This document shows positions 38,901-47,596 of a DNA stretch of 64,000 nucleotides, piece by piece. Under the pieces are notes generated by a model. The model saw nothing but the letters and a program-made list of their open reading frames with translations. It was not told the origin of the DNA and ran no database searches. The DNA is from Amycolatopsis rifamycinica (GTDB lineage Bacteria > Actinomycetota > Actinomycetes > Mycobacteriales > Pseudonocardiaceae): positions 160,338-224,337 of the forward strand of contig NZ_JMQI01000014.1 in NCBI RefSeq assembly GCF_000695625.1, in the 5' to 3' direction. Position 1 is the first letter of the stretch. Every line of letters begins with the position of its first letter. The position numbers and the translations under genes are program-made.

Positions 38901-39012
38901 GACTCCAGATTAACCGGCCGAGCTTGGGTTTAGGTGGAATTTCGGCGCTAACGACCAGGTCTCGAAGTGAAGACGTCGAAAAATTACCGGATGCCGGAAC
39001 GATTCCGTCGCC

Positions 39013-39034
39013 GGGCGGATCCGGGGATCCGCCC
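39013..39034 (-). terminator. Hairpin after the alcohol dehydrogenase-like gene
   Basis: GGGCGGATCC and GGATCCGCCC form a 10-bp stem around GG, 15 bases beyond the reverse-strand stop at 39049. Confidence 0.55.
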
Positions 39035-39048
39035 AGCTCACGACGGGT

Positions 39049-40014
39049 TCAGCGGGTGAAGACGATCTTGCCGGCGGTGTCGCCATCGAGCATCGCCTGG
39101 AAACCCTTGGCAGCCTCGGAAAAAGAAAGTTCCGCACCGATCTGCGGCCGGATACCGGTCAGATCGAGGTAGGCGAGCAGATCCGCGAGCTCGTCGCGGG
39201 TGCCCATGGTCGAGCCGGCGACGCGCAGCTGGAGGAAGAAGACGCGCTGGAGCTCGGCGTGCGCGTCCGGGCCGCTGGTCGAGCCGGAGACCACGATGAT
39301 CCCGCCCGGCTTGAGCGACTTGACCGAATGCGACCAGGTCGCCTTGCCGACGGTCTCGAACACGGCGTCGACGCGCTCGGGCAGCCGCGCGCCGCTTTCG
39401 AACGCCTGGTGCGCGCCGAGGCTGGTGGCGAGCGCGCGCTTCTCCTCGGTGCGGCCGGTGACCCAGACCCGGAACCCGGCCGCGCGGCCGAGCTGGACCA
39501 GCGCTGTCGAGACGCCGCCGGAGGCACCCTGAACGAGCATCGTCTGCCCCGGCCGCAGCCCGGACTTCACGAACAGCATCCGGTACGCCGTCAGCCAGGC
39601 CGTGCCCATGGTGGCGGCTTCGGCGAAGCTGAGCGCCGCGGGCTTCGGGACGACGTTGCGGGCCGGCACGACGACCTGGTCGGCGAAGGTGCCCTGGTGC
39701 TTCTCGGTGAGCAGCGTGCGCTTCGGGTCCAGGGTGTCGTCGCCCTGCCAGCCCGGCGCGTTGATCACCGAGTGGATGACGACCTCGGAGCCGTCGTCGA
39801 GGGTGCCCGCGCCGTCGCAGCCGAGGATCATCGGGAACTGCTCCGGCTTGATGCCGACCCCGCGCAGTGTCCACAGGTCGTGCATGTTGAGGCTGGCCGC
39901 CTTGACGTGCACGCGGACCCAGCCGTCGGGCACTTCGGGTTCGGGGCGCTCGCCGACGACGAGCGAGTCCAGCGGGCTGTCGGCGTTGGGTTCCTGCGCG
40001 TACACGGCGAACAT
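39049..40014 (-). CDS. Zinc-independent MDR family oxidoreductase (quinone oxidoreductase-like)
   Basis: A 321-residue medium-chain dehydrogenase/reductase. The N-terminal GroES-like part reads VRVHVKAASLNMHDLWTLRGVG, LGCDGAGTL and GTFADQVVVPARNVVPKP; the Rossmann part has MLVQGASGGVSTALVQLGRAAGFRVWVTGRT. Neither the catalytic nor the structural zinc cysteines are present, as in quinone reductases. ATG at 40014 is used; a TTG three codons upstream has GGGGAGG nearby and could be the real start. Substrate unknown. Confidence 0.9.
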   Translation of the reverse strand: MFAVYAQEPNADSPLDSLVVGERPEPEVPDGWVRVHVKAASLNMHDLWTLRGVGIKPEQFPMILGCDGAGTLDDGSEVVIHSVINAPGWQGDDTLDPKRTLLTEKHQGTFADQVVVPARNVVPKPAALSFAEAATMGTAWLTAYRMLFVKSGLRPGQTMLVQGASGGVSTALVQLGRAAGFRVWVTGRTEEKRALATSLGAHQAFESGARLPERVDAVFETVGKATWSHSVKSLKPGGIIVVSGSTSGPDAHAELQRVFFLQLRVAGSTMGTRDELADLLAYLDLTGIRPQIGAELSFSEAAKGFQAMLDGDTAGKIVFTR

Positions 40015-40073
40015 GTCCAGCAACGTACCTCCCCAGCGGCGCGGTGGCAGCAGGGCGCGCGTAGGCTCACACC

Positions 40074-40274
40074 GTGTTCAACGGGCTGGCCGACTGGTGG
40101 GACGGGGTCGAGCTGTGGCTCGCCCAGGCCTGGTTCCCGGTGCAGTTCGTGCTGGTCATGGTGGTCGTCGTGCCGCTGTGCCTGGCCGCCGCGTGGGTGC
40201 TCGACAAGGTCGTCGGGCTGTTCGCCCGCCGGCTGGCTCCGGGGCGTGACGACGACTCCGACTCCTCGGCATAG
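40074..40274 (+). CDS. Small hypothetical membrane protein
   Basis: A 66-residue protein with one long hydrophobic helix (about 20-48, FPVQFVLVMVVVVPLCLAAAWVL) between an amphipathic Trp-rich N-terminus and a basic then acidic tail. I do not recognise a family. Eleven bases separate it from the RNase gene, suggesting one operon. GTG at 40074. Confidence 0.6.
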   Translation: MFNGLADWWDGVELWLAQAWFPVQFVLVMVVVVPLCLAAAWVLDKVVGLFARRLAPGRDDDSDSSA

Positions 40275-40285
40275 GCTCGCGCACC

Positions 40286-40744
40286 ATGTTCAACCGAAGG
40301 CGGATCACCGCCGCGCTGATCGGGCTCCTCGTGCTGGTGCTGGGGGGCTGGCTGGTCAAGGACAACCTCGGCGGCGGCTCGCCGTCACCGAGCCCTTCGC
40401 CCAGCGTGACGAGCACGCCCGCCAAGGGCGGCGCCGCCGTGCCGGGCGCGGATTCCGGCCTGCCGGTGAAGGCGCTTTCCGCGCTGCCGCCCCAGGCGTC
40501 GGACACGTGGAAGCTGATCGAGGCCGGCGGCCCGTACCCCTACCCGCGCAACGACGACGTCGTGTTCGAGAACCGCGAGAAGAGATTGCCCCGCAAGCAG
40601 TCCGGCTACTACCACGAGTACACGGTGAAGACCCCCGGCAGCGCCGACCGCGGCGCCCGGCGCCTGATCACCGGGCAGGCGCACGAGCTGTACTACACCG
40701 GCGACCACTACGCGTCGTTCGTCGTCGTGGACCCGGCCCGATGA
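40286..40744 (+). CDS. Secreted guanyl-specific ribonuclease (RNase Sa/barnase family)
   Basis: A 152-residue exported RNase. A signal or anchor helix (residues 7-23) is followed by a Ser/Pro/Thr-rich linker and a ribonuclease N1/T1 domain from about 60. Its second half aligns with Streptomyces RNase Sa: VFENREKRLP, GYYHEYTV with the catalytic Glu, RRLITG with the Arg, and YYTGDHYASF with the catalytic His. It cleaves single-stranded RNA after G. The stop overlaps the barstar ATG (ATGA), so toxin and inhibitor are made together. Confidence 0.93.
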   Translation: MFNRRRITAALIGLLVLVLGGWLVKDNLGGGSPSPSPSPSVTSTPAKGGAAVPGADSGLPVKALSALPPQASDTWKLIEAGGPYPYPRNDDVVFENREKRLPRKQSGYYHEYTVKTPGSADRGARRLITGQAHELYYTGDHYASFVVVDPAR

Positions 40745-41109
40745 GCGCCGGCGAGCAGGCGAAGGCCGCCGCGGAAGAGGCGTTCGCCCGGGGCGCGTAC
40801 CCGCACCTGGTGAACTCGCGGCCGACCGTCGACAAGGCCAGCACGCTCACCGCCTTCGCCGATGCACTGTCCTTTCCGGACTACTTCGGGCACAACCTCG
40901 ACGCGCTCTACGACTGCCTGACCGACCTGTCGTGGCTGCCGCCGGGGGAGCACGTGCTGATCTGGCCGGGCTCGGACGCGTTGCGCAAGGCCGAACCCAA
41001 GACGTACCTGGCCATCCGCAGCGTGCTGTCGGACGCCCAGCGCGCCCTCGGCCCGAGCGGCCGCGGCGCCGGTTCGTGGCGGCTCACGGTCGTGCTGCCG
41101 GACGCCTGA
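40741..41109 (+). CDS. Barstar family ribonuclease inhibitor
   Basis: A 122-residue inhibitor of barnase-like RNases. It carries the family core ALSFPDYFGHNLDALYDCLTDLSWLPPG, where the Asp-x-x-x-Asp helix docks into the RNase active site, and ends in a Leu-Thr-Val-Val-Leu strand. It has no signal peptide and so protects the cytoplasm against the RNase encoded just upstream. ATG at 40741 overlaps the RNase stop. Confidence 0.94.
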   Translation: MSAGEQAKAAAEEAFARGAYPHLVNSRPTVDKASTLTAFADALSFPDYFGHNLDALYDCLTDLSWLPPGEHVLIWPGSDALRKAEPKTYLAIRSVLSDAQRALGPSGRGAGSWRLTVVLPDA

Positions 41110-41112
41110 GCG

Positions 41113-41140
41113 GCGGGCCTGCTCCCGCGAGCAGGCCCGC
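41113..41140. terminator. Bidirectional terminator after barstar
   Basis: A 12-bp perfect stem GCGGGCCTGCTC / GAGCAGGCCCGC with loop CCGC lies between the convergent barstar and enoyl-CoA hydratase stops. Confidence 0.75.
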
Positions 41141-41148
41141 GTCCCGGC

Positions 41149-41922
41149 TCAGTCCTGCGGGACCCAGCTCGGCTTGCGTTTCTGGGCGAAGGCCAGGATG
41201 CCTTCTTGGCCTTCCTCTCCGGCGAAGAACTTCGCCGACAGGCCGAGCATCTCCTCGAAGCCGTCCGACGGGGTCGCCGGGCGGGGACGGCTCAGCAGCG
41301 CCTTCGTCTCGGCCAGCGCCTTCGGACCACCCGCCGCCAGCGCCTTGACGTACCGCGTGACCTCGGCGTCCAGGTCGTCCGCCGGGACCGCCGAGTTCAG
41401 CAGGCCGATCTCGACGGCGCGGCGCGCGTCGAAGGTGTCGCCCGTCAGGAACAGCTCGTGCGCCGCGCGCGGGTTGAGGCGCGGGAGGACCGTCAGCGAG
41501 ATGATCGCCGGCACCACGCCGATGCGGACTTCGGAGAAGGCGAACGTCGCTTCCGGCACCGCCACGGCGATGTCGCACGCCGCGACCATGCCGATGCCGC
41601 CCGCCCGCGCCGGGCCGGCCAGGCGCGCCACCACGGGTTTCGGGCTGGTCCACAGCTGCTCGAGAATGCGCGGGAACTCGTTCACGCCCTGGTCGCCCGC
41701 GCCGGCGCCGCGCGCCTCCTTGAGGTCCATCCCCGCGCAGAACACCGGCCCGGTGTGGGTCAGCACGATCACGCGCACGGCGTCGTCGGCGGCCGCCTTC
41801 GTGAGCGAGTCCGAGAGTTCGCGGCGCAGCTGCGCTGACAGCGCGTTGCGGTTGTGCGGGGAGTCCAGGGTGATCGTGGCGGTGCCGCCCACCACGTCGT
41901 AGTGCACCAGTTCGTCAGCCAT
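41149..41922 (-). CDS. Enoyl-CoA hydratase/isomerase family protein
   Basis: A 257-residue crotonase-fold protein. The oxyanion-hole segments are NRNALSAQLRREL with VFCAGMDLKEARG and ARLAGPARAGGIGMVAACDIAVA. The catalytic Glu pair of true hydratases is not clear: the position after GGIGM carries A-C-D and the next segment reads FAFSEVRIGVVPA with one Glu. It could therefore be a hydratase acting on beta-oxidation intermediates or a related crotonase. ATG at 41922 follows GAAGG; the frame is open farther upstream. Confidence 0.88.
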   Translation of the reverse strand: MADELVHYDVVGGTATITLDSPHNRNALSAQLRRELSDSLTKAAADDAVRVIVLTHTGPVFCAGMDLKEARGAGAGDQGVNEFPRILEQLWTSPKPVVARLAGPARAGGIGMVAACDIAVAVPEATFAFSEVRIGVVPAIISLTVLPRLNPRAAHELFLTGDTFDARRAVEIGLLNSAVPADDLDAEVTRYVKALAAGGPKALAETKALLSRPRPATPSDGFEEMLGLSAKFFAGEEGQEGILAFAQKRKPSWVPQD

Positions 41923-42031
41923 GCCCGTCACCTTCGCACATCCGCCGCGCGCGGCCGGTGTTACGCGGGGCACAGCCGGCCGGGATCACCCTCGCGTAGG
42001 CGGCCGGGTGAGCCGCAGGCCACCCCGGCGG

Positions 42032-42769
42032 TCAGGCGTACTGCCGCAGCAGGCCGCTCACCGCGGTCGCGTACCGCGCGACGACGACGTCGGCGACGCG
42101 CGGGTCGTCCGCCAGCGGTTCCGCGACGAACGCGTCCGGGTCGGCTTCGCGGGCCAGCCGGGCGATCCGGTCCGGCAGCAGCCCCGGGGCCAGGAACCAC
42201 GACGCCACGGCCAGCCGCCGCGCGCCCCGCGCCCGCAACGCCGCCGCGGCCGCCGGGATGTCCGGCTGGGCGGCGGAGGCGAACGCCTCGCTCACCGGGA
42301 CTCCCAGCCGCTCTTCCCACCGCGAAGCCAGCGAGGCGACAACGGCGTTGGCGGAAGCGTTCGACGAGCCGACCGCGCTGACGATCACACCGGTGCCTTC
42401 GCGGCGGGGCGCGGCCGCCAGCCGGTCGAGGGCGACGGCTTCCAGGGCCCGGTCGGCGCCCAGCACGTCGGACGTGCGCACGACGAAGCCCGGGCAATCC
42501 CCGGTGACCTCGTCGATCAGCGCCGGCAGGTCGACGCGGGCGTGGAACGCGCTGCCCAGCAGCAGCGGCACCACGACCGCCGTCCGGTGGCCGGAGTCGT
42601 ACAGCCCTCGCAGCACGTCGGTCACCAACGGCGCGGAAAGGTCCAGAAAGGTTTCGTACACCGGAAGGCCCGGGGCCTGGGCGCGCACGACGTCGACGAG
42701 CGCCCGCACGGTCGCCGCCGAGCGGGGGTCGCGGCTGCCGTGCGCGACGGCGACCAGGGGTGGCGTCAC
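42032..42769 (-). CDS. Sirohydrochlorin chelatase (CbiX/SirB family)
   Basis: A 245-residue chelatase with two CbiX modules. The metal site is LVAVAHGSRDPRSAATVRAL (His near 10) in the first half and FHARVDLP (His near 77); the second half begins VIVSAVGSSNASAN. It inserts iron into sirohydrochlorin to finish siroheme, the cofactor of the sulfite reductase at the head of this operon. The GTG at 42769 overlaps the cysN stop by four bases, so it is the last gene of the sulfate-reduction operon. Confidence 0.92.
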   Translation of the reverse strand: MTPPLVAVAHGSRDPRSAATVRALVDVVRAQAPGLPVYETFLDLSAPLVTDVLRGLYDSGHRTAVVVPLLLGSAFHARVDLPALIDEVTGDCPGFVVRTSDVLGADRALEAVALDRLAAAPRREGTGVIVSAVGSSNASANAVVASLASRWEERLGVPVSEAFASAAQPDIPAAAAALRARGARRLAVASWFLAPGLLPDRIARLAREADPDAFVAEPLADDPRVADVVVARYATAVSGLLRQYA

Positions 42770-44028
42770 GAGAAGCGCTCACCCACCAGGCCCGCGGCCA
42801 GCGTGTCGCCGTCCTTCGGGTCGATGATTAGGAACGCGCCGGTGCGCGGGCTGACGCCGTAGTCGTCGACGCCCAGTTCCCCGGCCAGCCGCAGCGTGAC
42901 GCGGCCGATGTCGTTGAGCTCCAGCGACGCCGGCGAGTCCACACTGGACAGGGTCTGCTCGTCGAAGCGGGCGTGCAGCTCGTCCACCAGCGCCTGCACC
43001 GTGCGGGTGCCGTGCTTGACCAGCACCCGCGCGCCCGGCTTCAGCGGCTTGGACGACAGCCAGCACAGCGTGCCGGTGATCTCGTCGGTGACGCGCGGCG
43101 GGGCGTCCGCGGCCGCGATCAGGTCGCCGCGGGAGATGTCGATGTCGTCGGTGAGCAGGAGCGTCACCGACGTCCCGGCACCGGCTTCCGCGAGCGAGCC
43201 GTCCGCGGTGTCGATCCGCTCGACGCGGCTGCGGATGCCTTGCGGCAGCACGACGATCTCGTCACCCGGGCGGACCGTGCCCGCCGCGATCTGGCCCGCG
43301 TAACCGCGGTAGTCCGGGTACTCGGGCGTGCGCGGGCGGATCACGTACTGCACCGGGAACCGCAGCGCCGAGTCGTGCGGGTCGGGCGCGACCGGCACGT
43401 CCTCGAGGTGCTCCAGCAGGCTGGGCCCGGTGTACCAGGGCGTCCGCTCCGAACGCGTCGCGACGTTGTCGCCCTCCAGGGCCGACACCGGGATCGCGAG
43501 CACGGATCCCCGCGCGTAGCCCAGCGAGAGAGCGTGCGCGGCGAACTCCTCGGCGATGACCGTGAACGTGGCTTCGTCGTAGCCGACCAGGTCGATCTTG
43601 TTCACCGCCAGCACCAGCTGCGGCACGCCGAGCAGCGCCAGCACGGCCGCGTGCCGCCGGGTCTGCTCGATCACGCCCTTGCGCGCGTCGACGAGCAGCA
43701 CGGCCAGCTGCGCGGTGGACGCGCCGGTCACCGTGTTGCGCGTGTACTGCACGTGCCCCGGCGTGTCGGCCAGCACGAACGACCGCTTCGGCGTCGCGAA
43801 GTAGCGGTAGGCGACGTCGATGGTGATGCCCTGCTCGCGTTCCGAGCGCAGGCCGTCGACCAGCAGGGACAGGTCCGGTGTGGACAGTCCCTTGTCGACG
43901 GACGCGCGGGTGACCGCGTCGAGCTGGTCGGCCAGCACCGACTTCGTGTCGTACAGCAGCCGGCCGACGAGGGTGGACTTGCCGTCGTCGACGCTCCCGG
44001 CGGTGGCCAGGCGCAGCAGCGAACTCAT
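42766..44028 (-). CDS. cysN: Sulfate adenylyltransferase subunit 1 (GTPase)
   Basis: A 420-residue EF-Tu-like GTPase that powers sulfate activation by CysD. G1 is ATAGSVDDGKSTLVGRLLYD, G3 is ADTPGHVQYTRN and G4 is VNKIDL, followed by two beta-barrel domains. The length shows a CysN without a fused APS kinase (CysC). ATG at 44028 shares its last base with the cysD stop. Confidence 0.96.
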   Translation of the reverse strand: MSSLLRLATAGSVDDGKSTLVGRLLYDTKSVLADQLDAVTRASVDKGLSTPDLSLLVDGLRSEREQGITIDVAYRYFATPKRSFVLADTPGHVQYTRNTVTGASTAQLAVLLVDARKGVIEQTRRHAAVLALLGVPQLVLAVNKIDLVGYDEATFTVIAEEFAAHALSLGYARGSVLAIPVSALEGDNVATRSERTPWYTGPSLLEHLEDVPVAPDPHDSALRFPVQYVIRPRTPEYPDYRGYAGQIAAGTVRPGDEIVVLPQGIRSRVERIDTADGSLAEAGAGTSVTLLLTDDIDISRGDLIAAADAPPRVTDEITGTLCWLSSKPLKPGARVLVKHGTRTVQALVDELHARFDEQTLSSVDSPASLELNDIGRVTLRLAGELGVDDYGVSPRTGAFLIIDPKDGDTLAAGLVGERFS

Positions 44029-44948
44029 CAGAAGTACCCCTCACGCTTGCGGTCTTCCATGGCCGCCTCGGACATGCGGTCGTCGGCCCGGGTCGCGCCG
44101 CGCTCGGTGAGCCGCGAGGCGGACACCTCGGCGATGACCTCTTCGACGGTGGCCGCGGTGGATTCGATGGCGCCGGTGCACGAGCCGTCGCCGACGGTCC
44201 GGTAGCGGACGGTCAGCTCGCGGACCTCTTCGCCCGGCCGCGGTCCGCCCCACGGGCCTTCGGCGAGCAGCATCCCGTCGCGCAGGTACACCTCGCGCTT
44301 GTGCGCGTAGTAGATCGAGGGCAGCTCGACCTTCTCGCGGGCGATGTAGTTCCAGACGTCGGCCTCGGTCCAGTTGGACAGCGGGAAGACGCGGACCTGC
44401 TCACCCGGGCGGTGCCTGCCGTTGTAGAGATTCCACAGTTCGGGCCGCTGCCGGCGCGGTTCCCACTGGCCGAAGGCGTTGCGGAGGCTGAAGATCCGCT
44501 CCTTCGCCCGGGCGCGTTCCTCGTCGCGGCGGCCGCCGCCGAAGACGGCGTCGAACTTGTGCTCGGCGATCGTGTCGAGCAGCGGCGTGGTCTGCAGCGG
44601 GTTGCGCATCCCGTCGGCCCGCTCTTCGAGCCGCCCGTCGTCGATCCAGTCCTGCACCTTCGCGACGACCAGGCGCAGCCCGTGGCGCTCGACGACGCGG
44701 TCGCGGAATTCGATGACCTCGTCGAAGTTGTGCCCGGTGTCCACGTGCAGCAGCGGGAACGGCACCGGCGCCGGCCAGAACGCCTTGATCGCCAGGTGCA
44801 GCAGCAGGGTCGAGTCCTTGCCGCCGGAGAACAGGATCACCGGCCGGTCGAACTCGCCCGCCACCTCCCGGAAGATGTGGATGGCCTCGGACTCCAAGGC
44901 CGCCAAATTGTCCTGTGCCGCATCGGTCGCGGGCTCCAAGGTCGTCAT
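44028..44948 (-). CDS. cysD: Sulfate adenylyltransferase subunit 2
   Basis: A 306-residue PP-loop enzyme that makes APS from ATP and sulfate. The motif FSGGKDSTLLLHLA lies near residue 43, then LLHVDTGHNFDEVIEFRD and FGGGRRDEERARAKERIFS. The typical C-terminus SEAAMEDRKREGYF is intact. ATG at 44948 is 11 bases after cysH. Confidence 0.96.
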   Translation of the reverse strand: MTTLEPATDAAQDNLAALESEAIHIFREVAGEFDRPVILFSGGKDSTLLLHLAIKAFWPAPVPFPLLHVDTGHNFDEVIEFRDRVVERHGLRLVVAKVQDWIDDGRLEERADGMRNPLQTTPLLDTIAEHKFDAVFGGGRRDEERARAKERIFSLRNAFGQWEPRRQRPELWNLYNGRHRPGEQVRVFPLSNWTEADVWNYIAREKVELPSIYYAHKREVYLRDGMLLAEGPWGGPRPGEEVRELTVRYRTVGDGSCTGAIESTAATVEEVIAEVSASRLTERGATRADDRMSEAAMEDRKREGYF

Positions 44949-44959
44949 GCGTCCCTTCC

Positions 44960-45655
44960 TCAGCCGTGCAGTCCGCACTCGGTCTTGCTCTGGCCCGCCC
45001 ACCGGCCGCTGCGCGGGTCCTGGCCCGGCTCGACGCGCGCCGTGCAGGGCGCGCAGCCGATCGAGAGGTAGCCGATCGACACCAGCGGGTTCTCGAGGAT
45101 CCCGTGCTCGCGGATGTAGCCGTTGAACTCGTCGTCGGTCCACGCCGCGATCGGGTTGATCTTGACGAGGCCGTTGCGGTCGTCCCAGGTGACGATCGGG
45201 GTGTTCGCGCGGGTCGGCGCGTCCACGCGGCGGACGCCGGTGACCCACGCGGAGTAGTTCGCCAGCGTCTTGCGCAGCGGCACGACCTTGCGCAGGTTGC
45301 AGCAGAGCGTGGCGTCGCGGGCGTGCAGCTTCTCGCCGTACTCGGCGTCCTGCTCGGCGACGCTCTGCTCGGCCTGGGCGTTGACGATCTTCACGTCCGG
45401 GTAGACCGCCTGCACCGCGTCACGCGTGCCGATCGTCTCCGGGAAGTGGTAGCCGGTCTCGAGGAACAGAACGTCCACATCGGACTTCACCTTGGTGGCG
45501 AGGTCGATGAGCACGGCGTCCTGCATGTTGGACGCGACGATGAAGTCGTCGCCGAACGTGTCGACGGTCCAGCGCAGCGCCTCTTCGGCGGTGGCGTCGG
45601 CGAGCTCCCGCGAAGCGCGCTCGGCGAGGGTCTTGTAGTCGGCGGTGGCGGTCAT
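44960..45655 (-). CDS. cysH: Phosphoadenylyl/adenylyl-sulfate reductase (APS-type, Fe-S)
   Basis: A 231-residue reductase that converts APS to sulfite. It has SNMQDAVLIDLA in the PP-loop fold, LFLETGYHFPET, and the cysteine pairs CCNLRKVVPL and CAPCTARVE that bind a 4Fe-4S cluster, which mark the APS-using type. The catalytic ECGLH at the C-terminus is present. ATG at 45655 overlaps the stop of the small zinc-ribbon gene, and a longer open frame upstream is rejected. Confidence 0.96.
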   Translation of the reverse strand: MTATADYKTLAERASRELADATAEEALRWTVDTFGDDFIVASNMQDAVLIDLATKVKSDVDVLFLETGYHFPETIGTRDAVQAVYPDVKIVNAQAEQSVAEQDAEYGEKLHARDATLCCNLRKVVPLRKTLANYSAWVTGVRRVDAPTRANTPIVTWDDRNGLVKINPIAAWTDDEFNGYIREHGILENPLVSIGYLSIGCAPCTARVEPGQDPRSGRWAGQSKTECGLHG

Positions 45656-45801
45656 CGGGAAACCTCCGGAAGGGACAGGCCGAGGAACTTGACCGAGAAA
45701 ACCCGGCGACAACCGGAACACAGCCAGCCGCCGTTCTCTTCCGGCCGCAGATCCTCGTCGCCGCAATAGGGGCAGTAGAACGGCGTCGCTCGTTCGGTCA
45801 C
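45652..45801 (-). CDS. Small zinc-ribbon protein of the sulfite reductase operon
   Basis: A 49-residue protein with two cysteine knuckles, CPYCGDEDL and CSGCRRVF, around E-E-N-G-G-W-L, followed by SVKFLGLSLPE. It starts at GTG overlapping the sirA stop and ends overlapping the cysH start, so it is firmly built into the operon. Such tiny ORFs between sulfite reductase and cysH recur in actinomycetes, but I know of no assigned function. A role in metal or redox handling of the Fe-S enzymes is only a guess. Confidence 0.85.
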   Translation of the reverse strand: MTERATPFYCPYCGDEDLRPEENGGWLCSGCRRVFSVKFLGLSLPEVSR

Positions 45802-47486
45802 TGGAGGGCACTTTCCTCGGCGCGCGCGGCCCACTGCGGGAACCGTTCGCCCGGTTCGCGCCCGGCGACGTAGTTGCGGACGACCCGCTCGACGTAGCCG
45901 GTCAGCTCACCCGAAGTCACCTTGTGCCCGCGCAGCTTGCGGCCGAACCCGGCGTCGAGGCCGAGGCCGCCGCCGAGGTGCACCTGGAAGCCTTCGACCT
46001 GGTTGCCGTCGGCGTCGGTGACGATCTGGCCCTTGAGGCCGATGTCCGCGGTCTGGATCCGCGCGCAGGAGTTGGGGCAGCCGTTGAGGTGCACGGTCAC
46101 CGGTGTCTCGAGGCCGTCCTGGATGTCGGCGAGGGACTTCTCGAGGTCCGCGACGAGCTGCTGCGCGCGGGCCTTCGTTTCGACGATCGCGAGCTTGCAG
46201 AACTCCAGCCCGGTGCAGGCCATCACCCCGCGCCGCCACGGCGACGGCTTCGTCTCCAGCCCCAGCTCGGCCAGTTCGGCTTCGAGCGTGGCCACTTGGG
46301 CCCGGGGGACGTCGAGCACGACGACCTTCTGCTGCGGGGTCAGCCGCACGCGGTTCGAGCCGGCCCGCTCGGCGGCCTTGGCGACGGCGACGAGCGTGCC
46401 GCCGCTCGACCGGCCGGCGATCGGCGCCGCGCCGACGTAGAACTTGCCGTCGACCTGCGGGTGCACGCCGACGTGGTCGATCGGGACGGCGGGGTCCACC
46501 GGTGGCGGGCCGTCGAGCAGCTCGCGCTTGAGGTACTCGTCCTGCAGCACCTGCCGGAACTTCTCCGCGCCCCAGTCCTTGACCAGGAACTTCAGCCGGG
46601 CGCGCGAGCGCAGCCGCCGGTAGCCGTAGTCGCGGAAGATCGAGATGACGCCTTCCCAGACGTCCGGGACCTCGGCCAGCGGCACCCAGGCGCCGAGGCG
46701 CTGCCCGAGCATCGGGTTGGTCGACAGGCCGCCGCCGACCCAGACGTCGAAGCCGGGCCCGTGCTCGGGGTGGTCGACGCCGACGAAGGCGACGTCGTGG
46801 ATCTCGTGGGCGACGTCGGGCTGGCCCGAGATGGCGGTCTTGAACTTGCGCGGCAGGTTGGCGAACTCCGGCTTGCCGATGTACCGGCGCTTGATCTCGT
46901 CCAGCGCGGGCGTCCCGTCGATCACCTCGTCGGCCGAGATGCCGGCGACCGGCGAGCCGAGCATGACGCGCGGGCTGTCGCCGCAGGCCTCCATCGTGGT
47001 CATGCCGGCGTTTTCGAGCTTGGCCCAGATCGCCGGGACGTCCTCGATCCGGATCCAGTGGTACTGGATGTTCTGCCGGTCGGTGATGTCGGCGGTGTCG
47101 CGCGCGTACGCCTGCGAAATCTCGCCGAGCACGGTGAGCTGCGCGGTGGTCAAGGCACCGCCGTCGATGCGGACCCGCAGCATGAAGTAGCGGTCGTCGA
47201 GCTCTTCGGGCTCGAGCGCCGCCGTACGGCCGCCGTCGATCCCCGGCTTGCGCTGGGTGTAGAGGCCGAACCAGCGGAACCGGCCGCGCAGGTCGCCCGG
47301 GTCGATCGCGTCGAACCCGCGGTGGGCGTAGATGTTCTCGATGCGCGCCCGCACGTTGAGGGGGTGGTCGTCCTTCTTGGACCGCTCGTTCGGGTTCAGC
47401 GGCTCCCGGTAACCGAGCGCCCACTGCCCTTCGCCGCGCTTCTGCTTGGCGCGCGCGGGGCGGGCTGGGGTCTGGGGCGTGGCCAT
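45798..47486 (-). CDS. sirA: Ferredoxin-dependent sulfite (nitrite) reductase
   Basis: A 562-residue siroheme/4Fe-4S enzyme that reduces sulfite to sulfide with six electrons. Two ferredoxin-like/siroheme repeats are visible, with ITDRQNIQYHWIRIEDVP and the cluster cysteines in ACTGLEFCKLA and NGCPNSCAR. The place in a cys operon makes sulfite the likely substrate rather than nitrite. ATG at 47486 follows CGGAGGACGCCGCC; this ribosome binding site is paired in a hairpin at 47493-47525. Confidence 0.95.
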   Translation of the reverse strand: MATPQTPARPARAKQKRGEGQWALGYREPLNPNERSKKDDHPLNVRARIENIYAHRGFDAIDPGDLRGRFRWFGLYTQRKPGIDGGRTAALEPEELDDRYFMLRVRIDGGALTTAQLTVLGEISQAYARDTADITDRQNIQYHWIRIEDVPAIWAKLENAGMTTMEACGDSPRVMLGSPVAGISADEVIDGTPALDEIKRRYIGKPEFANLPRKFKTAISGQPDVAHEIHDVAFVGVDHPEHGPGFDVWVGGGLSTNPMLGQRLGAWVPLAEVPDVWEGVISIFRDYGYRRLRSRARLKFLVKDWGAEKFRQVLQDEYLKRELLDGPPPVDPAVPIDHVGVHPQVDGKFYVGAAPIAGRSSGGTLVAVAKAAERAGSNRVRLTPQQKVVVLDVPRAQVATLEAELAELGLETKPSPWRRGVMACTGLEFCKLAIVETKARAQQLVADLEKSLADIQDGLETPVTVHLNGCPNSCARIQTADIGLKGQIVTDADGNQVEGFQVHLGGGLGLDAGFGRKLRGHKVTSGELTGYVERVVRNYVAGREPGERFPQWAARAEESALQ

Positions 47487-47492
47487 GGCGGC

Positions 47493-47525
47493 GTCCTCCG
47501 AGAGGCTTTCGTGGCGGCGGAGGAC
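47493..47525 (-). promoter_or_regulatory. Hairpin sequestering the sirA ribosome binding site
   Basis: On the reverse strand GTCCTCCG (47525-47518) can pair perfectly with CGGAGGAC (47500-47493), with a 17-base loop. The second arm is the sirA Shine-Dalgarno. It lies 72 bases downstream of the leader-peptide stop, a layout suited to translation-coupled control. Confidence 0.7.
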
Positions 47526-47596
47526 CACCGGCTCGCGCGGGGTTCCCTCCGGCGCCGGCTGTCCGAAATTCGTGGCAGGTGGTGGCGGTCGGGGAG

